From Ignavibacteriota bacterium (lineage in GTDB: Bacteria; Bacteroidota; Ignavibacteria; Kapaibacteriales; UBA2268): a stretch of 64,000 nucleotides of DNA. Below are positions 35,813 to 45,216 of this stretch, piece by piece. Position 1 is the stretch's first letter, and each line of letters starts with the position of its first letter. Made by a program: the position numbers and the translations under genes. The stretch spans positions 124,001-188,000 of the forward strand of contig JAHBUQ010000004.1 in NCBI GenBank assembly GCA_019637995.1, in the 5' to 3' direction. Under the pieces are notes generated by a model. It made no database searches. It was not told the DNA's origin and was given only the letters and a program-made list of their open reading frames with translations.

Positions 35813-36892
35813 ATGAAACAAAAGAGCAATTTTAAATTACTTACCTTTTATAAATTTGTTGATATCGAAAATCCCCGTGAACTAACTGAGCAGCACAGGG
35901 ATTTTTGTGTAGATATTGGTCTTCGGGGTCGAATTTTCATTGGCGAAGAAGGAATTAATGCCACAGTTTCCGGTAACTTTGGACAAATCAAAGCATACTT
36001 GTTATATTTAAAGTCCATACCTGAATTCAGAGATATTCCGGACATAGAAGAAAAGACTACTTTAGTCACTGAGCATCAATTTAATAAAATGATAGTACGC
36101 TACCGAAGAGAAATTGTAGCTTTAGGCGAAATATTCAAATCATCTGAAATTCAGCAATCAACCCATAAAATTTCTGTAGATGAATTTAAAGAAGTGATGG
36201 AAAATTATCGGGATGATTATGTTCTGCTTGATATGAGAAATGATTATGAGTATAATCTTGGACATTTCCGTGATGCCGTTCCTGCCGGAACAATTTACTT
36301 CAGAGAGCTAAAAGATGTGCTTGAAGACTACAAAAAGCAATATTCTGATAAAAAAATCATAATGTATTGTACAGGCGGAATAAGATGCGAAAAAGCCGGC
36401 GCTTTGCTTGAAAGAGAAGGAATTGAAGGTGTTTTCCAGCTTGATGGTGGTGTTGTAAAATATGTCAACAAATTTAATGATAAAAATTGGGTTGGAAATC
36501 TATACACTTTCGATGGAAGAATAAGTACACCGGTTGGTGATGATAGCACTCATACCATTATCTCTAAATGTCACTATTCAGGCGAGCCGGCTGAAGAGTA
36601 TTTCAATTGCAGATTTGGTAAATGCAATGACCAAATCATTAGCACTGAAGACAAGTATAAAAAGTATTTCGGATTTTGCAGCGAAGAGTGCAAAGAAAAA
36701 TCTCTGGAAACGCTTCTCATTCGCAATGAGTCATTCGATAAGTTGAATTATAAAATTCTGCGCGGACAAATTAAATCATATCCCGAAAAGCATAATGAAA
36801 TTGCCATGATAATAAGAAATAATATTTCTAAACATCTTGATGGAATTACAATTCCGGTTGAAAAATCCCGAAAACTAAAAGTTTCCGGCTGA
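35813..36892 (+). CDS. trhO: tRNA uridine(34) hydroxylase (rhodanese family)
   Basis: TrhO (YceA/UPF0176) adds the oxygen that makes 5-hydroxyuridine at tRNA position 34. It has the N-terminal acylphosphatase-like domain with GEEGINATVSG, then a rhodanese domain (about residues 122-220) with the active loop CTGGIRCEKA (C186, C192). A C-terminal cysteine-rich segment (CHYSG, CRFGKC, CSEEC) follows and looks zinc-binding. I use ATG 35813; the TTG at 35807 is the first possible start. It is the third gene of the msrB operon. Confidence 0.9.
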   Translation: MKQKSNFKLLTFYKFVDIENPRELTEQHRDFCVDIGLRGRIFIGEEGINATVSGNFGQIKAYLLYLKSIPEFRDIPDIEEKTTLVTEHQFNKMIVRYRREIVALGEIFKSSEIQQSTHKISVDEFKEVMENYRDDYVLLDMRNDYEYNLGHFRDAVPAGTIYFRELKDVLEDYKKQYSDKKIIMYCTGGIRCEKAGALLEREGIEGVFQLDGGVVKYVNKFNDKNWVGNLYTFDGRISTPVGDDSTHTIISKCHYSGEPAEEYFNCRFGKCNDQIISTEDKYKKYFGFCSEECKEKSLETLLIRNESFDKLNYKILRGQIKSYPEKHNEIAMIIRNNISKHLDGITIPVEKSRKLKVSG

Positions 36893-36959
36893 AACTAATA
36901 ATTTTAAATAATTTTATAAACAAAATTATAAAGAATAGATTTACATTTACTAAAATGCT

Positions 36960-36967
36960 TATATTTG
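36960..36967 (+). promoter_or_regulatory. Bacteroidota-type -7 element
   Basis: TATATTTG, identical to the element at 3691, lies 35 bases before the ATG of the OmpA-domain gene, the same distance as there. A -33 TTG is not obvious. Confidence 0.45.
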
Positions 36968-37002
36968 TATTTTGTAATCTTGACAAATTGAAATAATTAT
37001 AA

Positions 37003-39042
37003 ATGAATTTGAAAATTATATTCTACGTTTGTATTTTTGCTGTAATGTTAACAAATATCTCTATTTCGGAAGAAACTGAAGTAGCAGATTCTGTCAATTA
37101 TGAGTTAAAGCCAAAGTTTGGAATTGTTGGTGGTCTAAATTTAAATCTTCATTCTACATCAATAACTGATATTCAGGGGTTCAATAGTTGCTGTCCTGAA
37201 TTCACCGGTGGCTTTGGAACAGGATTTTATATCGGTGGACTGATTGATTATCCAATTGATGATAAATTGCAGCTAATGCTTCGACTGACTTATTCATCTT
37301 ACAATGGTCTTTTATCCGAACAGACGGTTCTACCTGTTTTAGATATTCGTACAGGCGGGTCAATACCTGCAACAATAGAAAATCAATTTGATGTTCAGTT
37401 TGGTACTATTGGTATAGAACCAATGGTTGCATACAGACTCCATAAGGAACTTTTCGGTCATTTCGGATTCCGTGCAGGGCTACTTGTTGACCATAATTAT
37501 TCTCATATCGAAGAAATAACAAACCCAAAAGATCGCGGCACATTCAGCAATGGATTACAAACTTGGAATGTGTCATTTGGAGATTTGCCCGACCCGAATG
37601 TGCTACTTTTAGGTTTGAAAATCGGTGCAAGCTATACTTTGCCAATGAACAAAAAAGGTTCGCTATTTATAGTGCCTGAAATATTTTACAACCTTCAGTT
37701 TACACCCGTGATTAAAAACCAGACATGGAACATTCATCAGTTTCAAATTGGAGCAGCTGTGAAGTATCGTCAACCACCGCCGCCACCGCCGCCACCACCT
37801 CCACCACTCTCGCCACCTTTCCCTGAAATGCCGTTGCCACAGGAACCTCCTGTTCTGGAAGCTGATATTTCTATTGTTGAAGTGGACAGTCTTGGTAATG
37901 AGAATAAAAACTTCAGTTTGAAAATTGAAGACTTTATCTCTTATAATATGAGACCCTTGCTGACTTACGTATTTTTTGATTCATTATCTTCAAATATACC
38001 TGATAAGTATATACAACTTAGCAAAAAAGTGAAAGAAAAATTCAGTAAGGAATCGCTCCAGAATCTCGGACCAATTGAGACTTATTATCATGTGCTCAAT
38101 ATTATTGGAATGAGAATGAATAATTACCCCGATGCTACCATAAAAATTACTGGAACAAATTCAAATTCAGGTGATGAAAAAGGTAATACTGCTTTATCAA
38201 GAGACAGAGCTCTTAAAGTCAGAGATTATTTGAGGGATACCTGGGGAATTGATGCCACAAGAATGCCAATAACTTCAAGGAACCTTCCTGAAAAATTCAC
38301 CCGTTTAGACGACCCGGGAAGTGATGAAGAAAACCGAAGAGTCGAAATATCAGCAAGTGACCCAAGAATTACTGAGCCGGTTTTTACTGTGGATACAATG
38401 AGAATTTTATCTGAATACAACTTGAGATTTAAACCAAGCTCACAGTCTGATGTTGGTATAAAAAATTGGGAAGTAAAGGCTGTATTTGATTCTAAGGAAT
38501 TAGTTTCTTATGACGGCAAGGGCAATGTTCCGGTTAATCTGGATTGGAAATTAGATAAAGCATCAAACGGAGCACCCAAAACTGCCGGCAATATATTTTA
38601 TTTTCTGACTGTAACTGATTCTCTTTCCCAGACAGCCGTTTCAGCAAGGAACCGTTTACCAATCGAACGTTTGACGATTGACCGCAAGCGCCTTGAGAGA
38701 ATTAAGGACAAAGAATTTGAATATTACAGTTTAATTTTATTTGATTTCGGAAAATCAAATCTTCGTTCAGAGCATAATCAAGTGGTTGACTTCATTAAAA
38801 ATCGAGTGACACCTAATGCGACAGTTTATATTAAAGGATATACCGATTTGATAGGTGATGAAGCTATTAATAAAAGAATTTCCGAAAAAAGAGCAAAATC
38901 AGTTGCTGACAGATTGAAAATCCCATCAGCTATTGTTGAAGGAATCGGAGAGGAAATAATACTTTACGACAACGAAACCCCTGAAGGGCGTTATTATTGC
39001 CGTACTGTTCAAATTATTATCGAAACACCCGTAGAAGATTAA
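37003..39042 (+). CDS. Outer-membrane protein with polyproline linker and two OmpA domains
   Basis: The 679-residue protein has a signal peptide (about 1-22), then a beta-barrel-like domain (about residues 30-255) rich in alternating hydrophobic residues. Next come an 11-proline run and a proline-rich linker (about 258-285). A first OmpA-like unit follows (about 320-450, with NTALSRDRALKVRDYL), then a beta-rich spacer and a second OmpA-like unit (about 575-679, with NKRISEKRAKSVADRL). OmpA domains bind peptidoglycan, so it should tie the outer membrane to the wall. Two such units in one chain are uncommon. It is a single-gene unit with its own promoter element. Confidence 0.85.
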   Translation: MNLKIIFYVCIFAVMLTNISISEETEVADSVNYELKPKFGIVGGLNLNLHSTSITDIQGFNSCCPEFTGGFGTGFYIGGLIDYPIDDKLQLMLRLTYSSYNGLLSEQTVLPVLDIRTGGSIPATIENQFDVQFGTIGIEPMVAYRLHKELFGHFGFRAGLLVDHNYSHIEEITNPKDRGTFSNGLQTWNVSFGDLPDPNVLLLGLKIGASYTLPMNKKGSLFIVPEIFYNLQFTPVIKNQTWNIHQFQIGAAVKYRQPPPPPPPPPPPLSPPFPEMPLPQEPPVLEADISIVEVDSLGNENKNFSLKIEDFISYNMRPLLTYVFFDSLSSNIPDKYIQLSKKVKEKFSKESLQNLGPIETYYHVLNIIGMRMNNYPDATIKITGTNSNSGDEKGNTALSRDRALKVRDYLRDTWGIDATRMPITSRNLPEKFTRLDDPGSDEENRRVEISASDPRITEPVFTVDTMRILSEYNLRFKPSSQSDVGIKNWEVKAVFDSKELVSYDGKGNVPVNLDWKLDKASNGAPKTAGNIFYFLTVTDSLSQTAVSARNRLPIERLTIDRKRLERIKDKEFEYYSLILFDFGKSNLRSEHNQVVDFIKNRVTPNATVYIKGYTDLIGDEAINKRISEKRAKSVADRLKIPSAIVEGIGEEIILYDNETPEGRYYCRTVQIIIETPVED

Positions 39043-39372
39043 ATTTCAAAATTTTATTGTTTACTAAAATATTGACTTAATTATGTAAATAAATAATGAT
39101 TTTTTTTTAAAGAGTCATAATGATATTTCACAGATATTGGCTTCAAGCGATAATTTTTTAACCGGAATTAATAATGATATTATGCTTGATTTTATTAATT
39201 AAATTATCAAACGAATGAAGTTTTTCAAAAGTTTGCAATGTAAGCTACAATTGCTAACGCAAGTGGATTATCAATTGAGTCAATTAAGTTGTTAAAGTTT
39301 TATGTAAATTTAGATTGAGTTTGTTATTTATTAGAACTTTCTTCAAAATTCTTAAAAAGAACGGAGAAAAAA
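39043..39372. other. AT-rich intergenic region
   Basis: About 330 bases between two plus-strand genes. I see short AT-rich inverted repeats and no ORF longer than a few codons, tRNA or clear terminator. It should hold the promoter of the LOG-family gene. Confidence 0.5.
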
Positions 39373-39882
39373 ATGAGCGTTTGTGTATTTTTTGGTAGTA
39401 GTAAAATATTAGAAAATGAACAAAGATACTTAGATACTATTGCAATATCAAATTTTGTTTCGAGTCTTGGTTATGATGTCGCATCCGGAGGCTATAGCGG
39501 TGTCATGGAAGCATCTTTGAGAGGTGCAGTCAAAAATGGAGTCAGAAGAATTGGAATAACCTGCGACTTGTTTGAAGATAGAGTTCCCAATGAATTTCTT
39601 TCTGATGAAATCAGGTCTAAAGATTACTTTGAGAGACTCGAGATTTTAATTGACCTTGGGGATTTTTATATTGCAATGTGCGGTGAAAGCGGAACACTTT
39701 TGGAGGTTTCAGCTGTTGCCTCACTTTTAGAAAGAAAATTAATTGAAGACCGTCATCTAATACTTGTAGGGAGTGAGTGGCATAATCTCGGAGGATTTCT
39801 ACAAATTGATAACAAGAGAATTTTTATTGCTGAAGACATTAATCAAGCTTGTGATATCATAAGGAATTTATATGGAAAGTAA
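39373..39882 (+). CDS. LOG-family Rossmann protein
   Basis: This 169-residue protein resembles the LOG/TIGR00725-TIGR00730 group, whose members cleave nucleoside 5'-monophosphates or are called lysine-decarboxylase-like. The first motif is intact (GGYSGVMEASLRGA, residues 39-52). The second, normally PGGxGTxxE, reads CGESGTLLE (103-111), so the PGG part is altered while the glutamate is kept. An AACGGAG site precedes the ATG. Enzyme activity is uncertain. Confidence 0.72.
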   Translation: MSVCVFFGSSKILENEQRYLDTIAISNFVSSLGYDVASGGYSGVMEASLRGAVKNGVRRIGITCDLFEDRVPNEFLSDEIRSKDYFERLEILIDLGDFYIAMCGESGTLLEVSAVASLLERKLIEDRHLILVGSEWHNLGGFLQIDNKRIFIAEDINQACDIIRNLYGK

Positions 39883-39918
39883 TTTTAGATATATGATATT
39901 TTTTCGTATTTAAAAGAT

Positions 39919-40452
39919 TTAAATAGCAATTTTTCTCAGTTTATCATTCAACTCAGTTTCTACTTTTGTTTTGTATTCTCGGTTTACATAAAATTTCAGT
40001 GGTACGATACTGCCCTTTTTATAGAATTTAACACCCCACAATTTCTGAGAAATATCTTTATCCCATTCAATTTTGTCAAGCTCATTCCAGTCTATAGTAA
40101 AAGCACCAATTACAATTCCATTTCCGCCAATCATCAATGTTCGTGAGTCCTTAAATCTCGTTGGAAAATAAATCATTGCCAAACCATAAGAAACAGTTTT
40201 GCCAAGTTCCCAATTAAACCCCTTAATTATTGTGGCAAGCATACCTGATGCAATTAATAATCCGCCTAATCCATAAAGAATATATTGGTATGACTTGAGT
40301 TTTTTATTATCGAAGAGCAGAACTTTTTCCTCACTGCCACCAAGGATATCCTTCTTTTTGTTTTTTTGTTTACGCACGAAATATGCTTTAACTTCGGCAA
40401 CTCCAATTATAACTCCAATCAGTGCAAAATCAATTGCTGAGAATTCGAACAT
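39919..40452 (-). CDS. Membrane protein of unknown function with PH-like C-terminus
   Basis: The 177-residue protein has three hydrophobic segments (about residues 6-22, 55-75 and 82-95) and then a beta-rich cytoplasmic part (MIGGNGIVIGAFTIDWNELDKIEW... PLKFYV), which looks like the small PH-like domains found in bacterial membrane proteins of unknown function. It follows the dus gene by 6 bp on the minus strand and is probably in the same operon. Confidence 0.65.
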   Translation of the reverse strand: MFEFSAIDFALIGVIIGVAEVKAYFVRKQKNKKKDILGGSEEKVLLFDNKKLKSYQYILYGLGGLLIASGMLATIIKGFNWELGKTVSYGLAMIYFPTRFKDSRTLMIGGNGIVIGAFTIDWNELDKIEWDKDISQKLWGVKFYKKGSIVPLKFYVNREYKTKVETELNDKLRKIAI

Positions 40453-40458
40453 AATTTG

Positions 40459-41460
40459 CTACTCCAGATTTAAATCATAGTCAAGAGATTCGAGAATATT
40501 ACGAACATCCTCTAATTTCATAGTTTCCATCATTCTGGCTCTGATTTCTGATGCACCATAAAAATCATAAGTATAAATTTTCAGAAATCTTTTTATAATA
40601 GCAAAACTTTTCTCATTATCCCATGTGTCATGATAGAGTTTAGCATGTTTCCAGAGAAGATTCAACTTCTCTTCAGCACTATGTTCAGTTTGCTTAGTAT
40701 TGAAAAACCAAGGATTTTTGAAAATCCCTCTCCCAACCATAGCTCCTTCCATACCGTATTCTTCAATTTTAAGGTAACACTCTTCAAGTGATAAAATATC
40801 GCCATTACCCACCATAATCGTACTTCTGCCACTTTGATTTCTTACGGCAACAGCTTTTCTCATCTCGTCCCATTCAGCGGGGTAGTCACTCATCATCTTT
40901 TGAGTACGGCAGTGCAGAGTTATGCACTCGGGATTAGTACTCAATAAATTTTCAATCCAGCTTTCGGTTTCATGATGTTTGATTCCGGTACGTGTTTTAA
41001 CGGAAACTGGAATATTGGAACCTTCTTTTGTTGCAAGAATAATTTCTTTTGACAGCTCCGGGTACTTGATTAACTCTGAGCAAGATGCTTGCTTAACAAT
41101 TTTCTTTACAGGGCATCCCATATTTATATCAATACCGTCAAATTCGTAATTCTCACAAATTAGCTTAGCAGCCTGATGAAATTTCTCTGGGTCAGAGCCC
41201 CAAATCTGAGCAACTATTTTCACTCCCATTTTCTTAACTAATTCTTTTTCACTATCGCTGATTTTGAGTCTGTGGCTGACTTTGGGACGACCAATCGGAT
41301 GGCAAAGCCCATCTATTGATGTAAATTCAGCAAAAAGCACATTTAAAGTTCCGGGCTCGGAGATTTTAAGTACTATTTCACGGAAAACAGTATCAGTAAC
41401 ATCTTCCATCGGTGCAAGTGCTATAAACTTCTTGTTGGGTTCTTTCCAAAAACTCTGCAT
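40459..41460 (-). CDS. dus: tRNA-dihydrouridine synthase
   Basis: Dus reduces uridines in the D-loop of tRNA using FMN and NADPH. The N-terminal APMEDVTDTVFRE, the catalytic C116 in DINMGCPVKK, and the FMN-binding NGDI and GRGIFKNPWFF segments are present (333 residues). The usual glycine-rich stretch after GCP (K-x-G-x-G) reads KQASCSELI here, a mild departure from consensus. It lies 5 bp after the glycosyltransferase gene. Confidence 0.88.
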   Translation of the reverse strand: MQSFWKEPNKKFIALAPMEDVTDTVFREIVLKISEPGTLNVLFAEFTSIDGLCHPIGRPKVSHRLKISDSEKELVKKMGVKIVAQIWGSDPEKFHQAAKLICENYEFDGIDINMGCPVKKIVKQASCSELIKYPELSKEIILATKEGSNIPVSVKTRTGIKHHETESWIENLLSTNPECITLHCRTQKMMSDYPAEWDEMRKAVAVRNQSGRSTIMVGNGDILSLEECYLKIEEYGMEGAMVGRGIFKNPWFFNTKQTEHSAEEKLNLLWKHAKLYHDTWDNEKSFAIIKRFLKIYTYDFYGASEIRARMMETMKLEDVRNILESLDYDLNLE

Positions 41461-41465
41461 AATAC

Positions 41466-42581
41466 TTAAATTTCTCCACTAAATTTTATTATATTTTGAG
41501 CAAGACTATCCCATGAAGCCTGCTTTTTGTAAGATTGGATATTGCTTGTGAATTCAACGTCGTTTTCAGAGAAATAGTGATTAACTGTGTCGGCTATAGA
41601 CTCTGCTGAAACATTTTTAGTCATAATTCCTCCCCCACAAGGCTCAATCATTTCGGCAAGACCGCCAACGTTTGTGGCGATTACAGGTAAATCAAAATGA
41701 TATGATATAGCAACAATACCACTTTGAGTAGCCGACTTATAGGGCAAAAGGCAAACATCAGCCGCTGAGAAGAAAAGTGAGGTTTCAGCATCTGATATAT
41801 ATTTTGTAAAAAGTGATATTTTACTATTTATTCCCAGCTCATCAATTTGCGTCTGATATTTATCGAAACTGCCATAAACTTCACCTGCAATAATGAGGTA
41901 ATACTCATCACCAAGTATCTTCATTGCTGAAATGGCAAGGTCAATCCCTTTGTAATCACGAATAAAACCAAACGTCAGAATGACTTTTTTGTCAACCGGA
42001 AGACCGAGTTCTGCTCTTGCCTTTTGCTGAGAAACTTTTTCTCCGAAATGGTCATAAAGCGGATGCGGATGAAAAATATACTTAGCATCCGGCTTGATTC
42101 TGAGCAAGTCTCGCTTCACAGCATCGCTCATAACAACAAATCCGTCATTGCGATTAAGAAAGTAATTAATCAAAGTTATATCCCCATATCTTAGTTCGTG
42201 AGGAATTACATTATCCAATATTGAAATTCTCTTTGTAGATTTGCTTAATTTACCTGCAATATATCCTAATGAGGGAGCAAAAAATGGCATCCAAAATTTT
42301 GTAATGAGAATATCAGGATTATACTTTTTGATTTTGTCAGCTGTAGTCACATAGGTCAATGGGTTTACAGTATTAAGAATCCTTTTTGAATCTATCATTT
42401 CAGCAATATCATCCGATTGAACAAATTGAGTTTTTCCAGGAAATAAAATATTCGGATACTGAACTTTGAATGTATATGCTTCAATATCATAATTCTTACG
42501 AAATTCGTTATACAAGGCTGCGTTGAACTGTGCAATCCCGCCCCGAAATGGATAAAAAGTTGATAAGTAAGCTATTTTCAT
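41466..42581 (-). CDS. Glycosyltransferase family 4
   Basis: This 371-residue GT-B enzyme starts MKIAYLSTFYPFRGGIAQFN, typical of GT4 acceptor domains. It has FGFIRDYKGIDLAISAM at the donor-domain start and a glutamate-type motif region further on (YKSATQSGIVAISYHFDLPVIA). It would transfer a sugar from a nucleotide-sugar donor. It leads the minus-strand operon with dus and is divergent from the methyltransferase gene at 42650. On the minus strand TAATTTTG at 42622-42629 lies 40 bases before its start. Confidence 0.83.
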   Translation of the reverse strand: MKIAYLSTFYPFRGGIAQFNAALYNEFRKNYDIEAYTFKVQYPNILFPGKTQFVQSDDIAEMIDSKRILNTVNPLTYVTTADKIKKYNPDILITKFWMPFFAPSLGYIAGKLSKSTKRISILDNVIPHELRYGDITLINYFLNRNDGFVVMSDAVKRDLLRIKPDAKYIFHPHPLYDHFGEKVSQQKARAELGLPVDKKVILTFGFIRDYKGIDLAISAMKILGDEYYLIIAGEVYGSFDKYQTQIDELGINSKISLFTKYISDAETSLFFSAADVCLLPYKSATQSGIVAISYHFDLPVIATNVGGLAEMIEPCGGGIMTKNVSAESIADTVNHYFSENDVEFTSNIQSYKKQASWDSLAQNIIKFSGEI

Positions 42582-42649
42582 ATTAATTTAAGCAATTTTT
42601 AATATACAATTTCGTAAAATTCAAAATTAACAAGTAAACATAAATTATA

Positions 42650-43462
42650 ATGACGGATAAAATCAAAGACTTAGTATTTAAAAGTGACATTTCGGATAAT
42701 GACAAGTATTACTGGGGTTATATGTATGACCTTGGAAGAGTAACAATTGTACCATATTTGACGAAACTTGGATATTTCAAACCCGGAGATAAAGTAATAG
42801 AAATCGGCTCTGCTGAGGGTGGTGTTCTTCATGCTCTTGCAGATAAAGGCGCTGTGGAATGTGTGGGAACTGACATCGCTGAATCGCGGCTGGAAATGGG
42901 AAGAGTAATTTCAAAAGTTGCTGGACTTGATGTCAAATACGTTTATAATGATATAATTTACGGCAAGCCGGATGAAAGTTGGCTTGATAAGTATGACCTT
43001 GCAATATTAAGGGATGTAATAGAGCATCTCGATGATACTGAAATTGCACTACGCAATATCAGCCATGTCATCAAGCGGGGTGGTCACCTGTTTGTATCAT
43101 TTCCACCGTACAATTCTCCCTATGGCGGTCACCAACATACTTTGGCTGGAAAATTTCCAAGCCGCCTTCCGTATATTCACCATTTGCCTGAAAAGACATT
43201 CCAATCGCTAATCAAAAGTGGAAGACCACAGGATATTGAAGAGGTTATAAGATTAATAAATATTAAACTATCACCGGAAAAATTTGAAAAAGCAGCCAAG
43301 AATGCAGGCTATGAAATTGTCAAAAGAGATTTTTATCTACTCAGACCAGTTTTTAAAATGAAATTCGGATTGCCGACATTAAAACTCGGATTTCTTGCAG
43401 GGAGCAAGATTGTCAGAAATTTCCTGTGTATGGAAGCATCTTACATATTAAAAAAGAATTGA
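42650..43462 (+). CDS. Class I SAM-dependent methyltransferase
   Basis: The 270-residue protein has motif I KVIEIGSAEGGVLHAL, an acidic motif II (CVGTDIAES) and motif IV LAILRDVIEHLDD, matching the Methyltransf_11/UbiE group. It also shows SFPPYNSPYGGHQHTL, found in sugar- or lipid-modifying relatives. It is divergent from a glycosyltransferase gene, so a glycan or glycolipid substrate is plausible. A similar glycosyltransferase/methyltransferase neighbourhood occurs at 25.2-29 kb. Confidence 0.8.
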   Translation: MTDKIKDLVFKSDISDNDKYYWGYMYDLGRVTIVPYLTKLGYFKPGDKVIEIGSAEGGVLHALADKGAVECVGTDIAESRLEMGRVISKVAGLDVKYVYNDIIYGKPDESWLDKYDLAILRDVIEHLDDTEIALRNISHVIKRGGHLFVSFPPYNSPYGGHQHTLAGKFPSRLPYIHHLPEKTFQSLIKSGRPQDIEEVIRLINIKLSPEKFEKAAKNAGYEIVKRDFYLLRPVFKMKFGLPTLKLGFLAGSKIVRNFLCMEASYILKKN

Positions 43463-43495
43463 TTGAAAATACTGTCAAAATTCTAAGTGACATAA

Positions 43496-43619
43496 TTTTT
43501 TGTCAGTCTGAGTCCTTCGACTTCGCTCAATGTGACACTGGGTTGTTGTTATGGTATTTTTTGTCAGTCTGAGCGGAGTCGAAGACTAAAGAGTACACTT
43601 CGACTTCGCTCAATGTGAC
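43496..43619. repeat. Cluster of short direct and inverted repeats
   Basis: A 17-base unit (TTTTTTGTCAGTCTGAG) occurs at 43496-43512 and 43557-43573, and a 22-base unit at 43515-43536 and 43598-43619. CTGAGCGGAGTCGAAG at 43569-43584 is an inverted, slightly diverged copy of the 22-base unit's core. The GC-richer core stands out from the AT-rich surroundings. It looks like a short interspersed palindromic repeat, lying in the 282-base gap between converging genes, where it may also terminate transcription. Confidence 0.75.
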
Positions 43620-43744
43620 TATGGTGTCTTGTTTGTTTCACTCTTGGATTTGTCGTGTTGAATGAAATGAATCAACCAGTTATTTTTTAGATGCTTCAAC
43701 TTGCGGCTCAGTATTACAAAATAACAGATTATTCAGCAGGCTTC

Positions 43745-45214
43745 TTAAGAATCAAGTCTTTTTATTATTTCTGCAGAATGTTTACCCGAAAGAATTACAA
43801 GTGGAATACCGCCTCCCGGATGTACTGAACCACCCGAAAAATAGAGGTTTTTAACGACTTTTGAGCGGTTTGATTGTCGCTTGAATGCAGTAAACATACT
43901 ATTAGATGATATTCCGTAAATGCTGCCTTTGTTGCTCAGATAGCGATTATATAAATCCTGAGGAGTTATAACTCTCTCAAAAATAATTTTACTTTCAATA
44001 TCAACATTTATAGATTTCAATTTTTTGAAAATCCTCGATTTAACTTCTTCTGTATCAATAGGATTATCATTCAAATAAGGCATATTTACTAATACAAACC
44101 AATTCTCGCAACCCACAGGGGCATGCTCCGGATCTGTCTTGGAAGTAATGGCTATATATGTCGTAGGGTCTGAAGGTGCTTTTTTTTGAGTGAATATTTC
44201 ATCAAATTCATTCTTGTAATCATCAGAATAAACCACATTATGATGGAGGAAATTATCATGAACTCCTTTAACTCCCCAAAGAAACACCATCCCGGAGATT
44301 GAGGGTTCGACTTTTTCAAGTTTACTCCTTATATTTTCGTAACCACGTATCAATTTAGAAAATGTATGGACAACATCTGCATTTGAGATAATATAGTCAT
44401 AATTTTCGACTACACCATTTACCCTAAGTCCTTTGGCAGTTCCGCTCTCAACCAAAATTTCATCCACCTCTTGATTTAGGTGTATTTGGACGTCATACTT
44501 TCTCAATATTTTCTCAAAAGCGCGAGGCAATGTTATAATTCCACTTTTGAGATAATATGCACCTAAAACAAGTTCGACATAGGAAATCAAATTCAAAGTC
44601 CCGGGTGCAAGATGTGGCGATGAGCCGTTATATGTGGCATAACGATCAAAAATTTTCAGAATCTTTTCATTTTTAAAATAGCCGGAATTGACTTCGTGCA
44701 TAGTCGAAAATGCATCAATTTTTGTGAAATCAAATAGATTTGGAATATTACCGGTTTTGATTAAGTGAAGCACTTCATGTATTTGAGAATATAAAAATAC
44801 ATCTGCAGTTCGCTTATAAATACCGGAAATTCTATTGTAATATTTATTTAAATTATCAGCAGACTCTGAAGATATTTTTGCTATTTCATCTCTAAACTTA
44901 TCAATTTCAGAGAAAGTATCAACAAAAGTTCCGTCAGAAAAAAAATTACGATTAACCGGGGAAAGAATATCATAAGCCAGGTATTCATCCGGGTCTTCGG
45001 CAGCTGCATGAAAAACATCATTGATAATACTCTTCATTGTTACAACAGAAGGACCTGTGTCAAATCGAAATCCCTGATTATGAATCTCACCGAGTTTGCC
45101 GCCAAGTGATTCGTTTTTCTCAAAGATATCTATCTTGTATCTGCCTGTCGTGCCAAGATATATAGCCGCTGATAAAGCACCCAAACCGCCACCGATTATC
45201 CCGATTCGTTTCAT
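43745..45214 (-). CDS. Phytoene-desaturase-type FAD oxidoreductase
   Basis: The 489-residue protein begins with the dinucleotide-binding fold GIIGGGLGALSAAIYL, followed by the ESLGGKLGEIHNQGFRFDTGPSV segment. It ends with the carotenoid-desaturase signature GGSVHPGGGIPLVILSGKHSAEII. It belongs to the CrtI/CrtD/CrtO group, which introduces double bases or oxygen into carotenoids; which reaction it performs is unclear, and no crtB lies nearby. It follows the TPR gene by 2 bp in a minus-strand operon that now has an IS element upstream. Confidence 0.87.
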   Translation of the reverse strand: MKRIGIIGGGLGALSAAIYLGTTGRYKIDIFEKNESLGGKLGEIHNQGFRFDTGPSVVTMKSIINDVFHAAAEDPDEYLAYDILSPVNRNFFSDGTFVDTFSEIDKFRDEIAKISSESADNLNKYYNRISGIYKRTADVFLYSQIHEVLHLIKTGNIPNLFDFTKIDAFSTMHEVNSGYFKNEKILKIFDRYATYNGSSPHLAPGTLNLISYVELVLGAYYLKSGIITLPRAFEKILRKYDVQIHLNQEVDEILVESGTAKGLRVNGVVENYDYIISNADVVHTFSKLIRGYENIRSKLEKVEPSISGMVFLWGVKGVHDNFLHHNVVYSDDYKNEFDEIFTQKKAPSDPTTYIAITSKTDPEHAPVGCENWFVLVNMPYLNDNPIDTEEVKSRIFKKLKSINVDIESKIIFERVITPQDLYNRYLSNKGSIYGISSNSMFTAFKRQSNRSKVVKNLYFSGGSVHPGGGIPLVILSGKHSAEIIKRLDS

Positions 45215-45216
45215 TA

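Noticed and set aside
39119..39160. Short ORF in the gap before the LOG-family gene
   Set aside because: It is only 13 codons, has no Shine-Dalgarno site and no recognisable features.
43496..43619. CRISPR array
   Set aside because: The repeats occur only twice, are of two kinds, include inverted copies, and lack regular spacers and cas genes.
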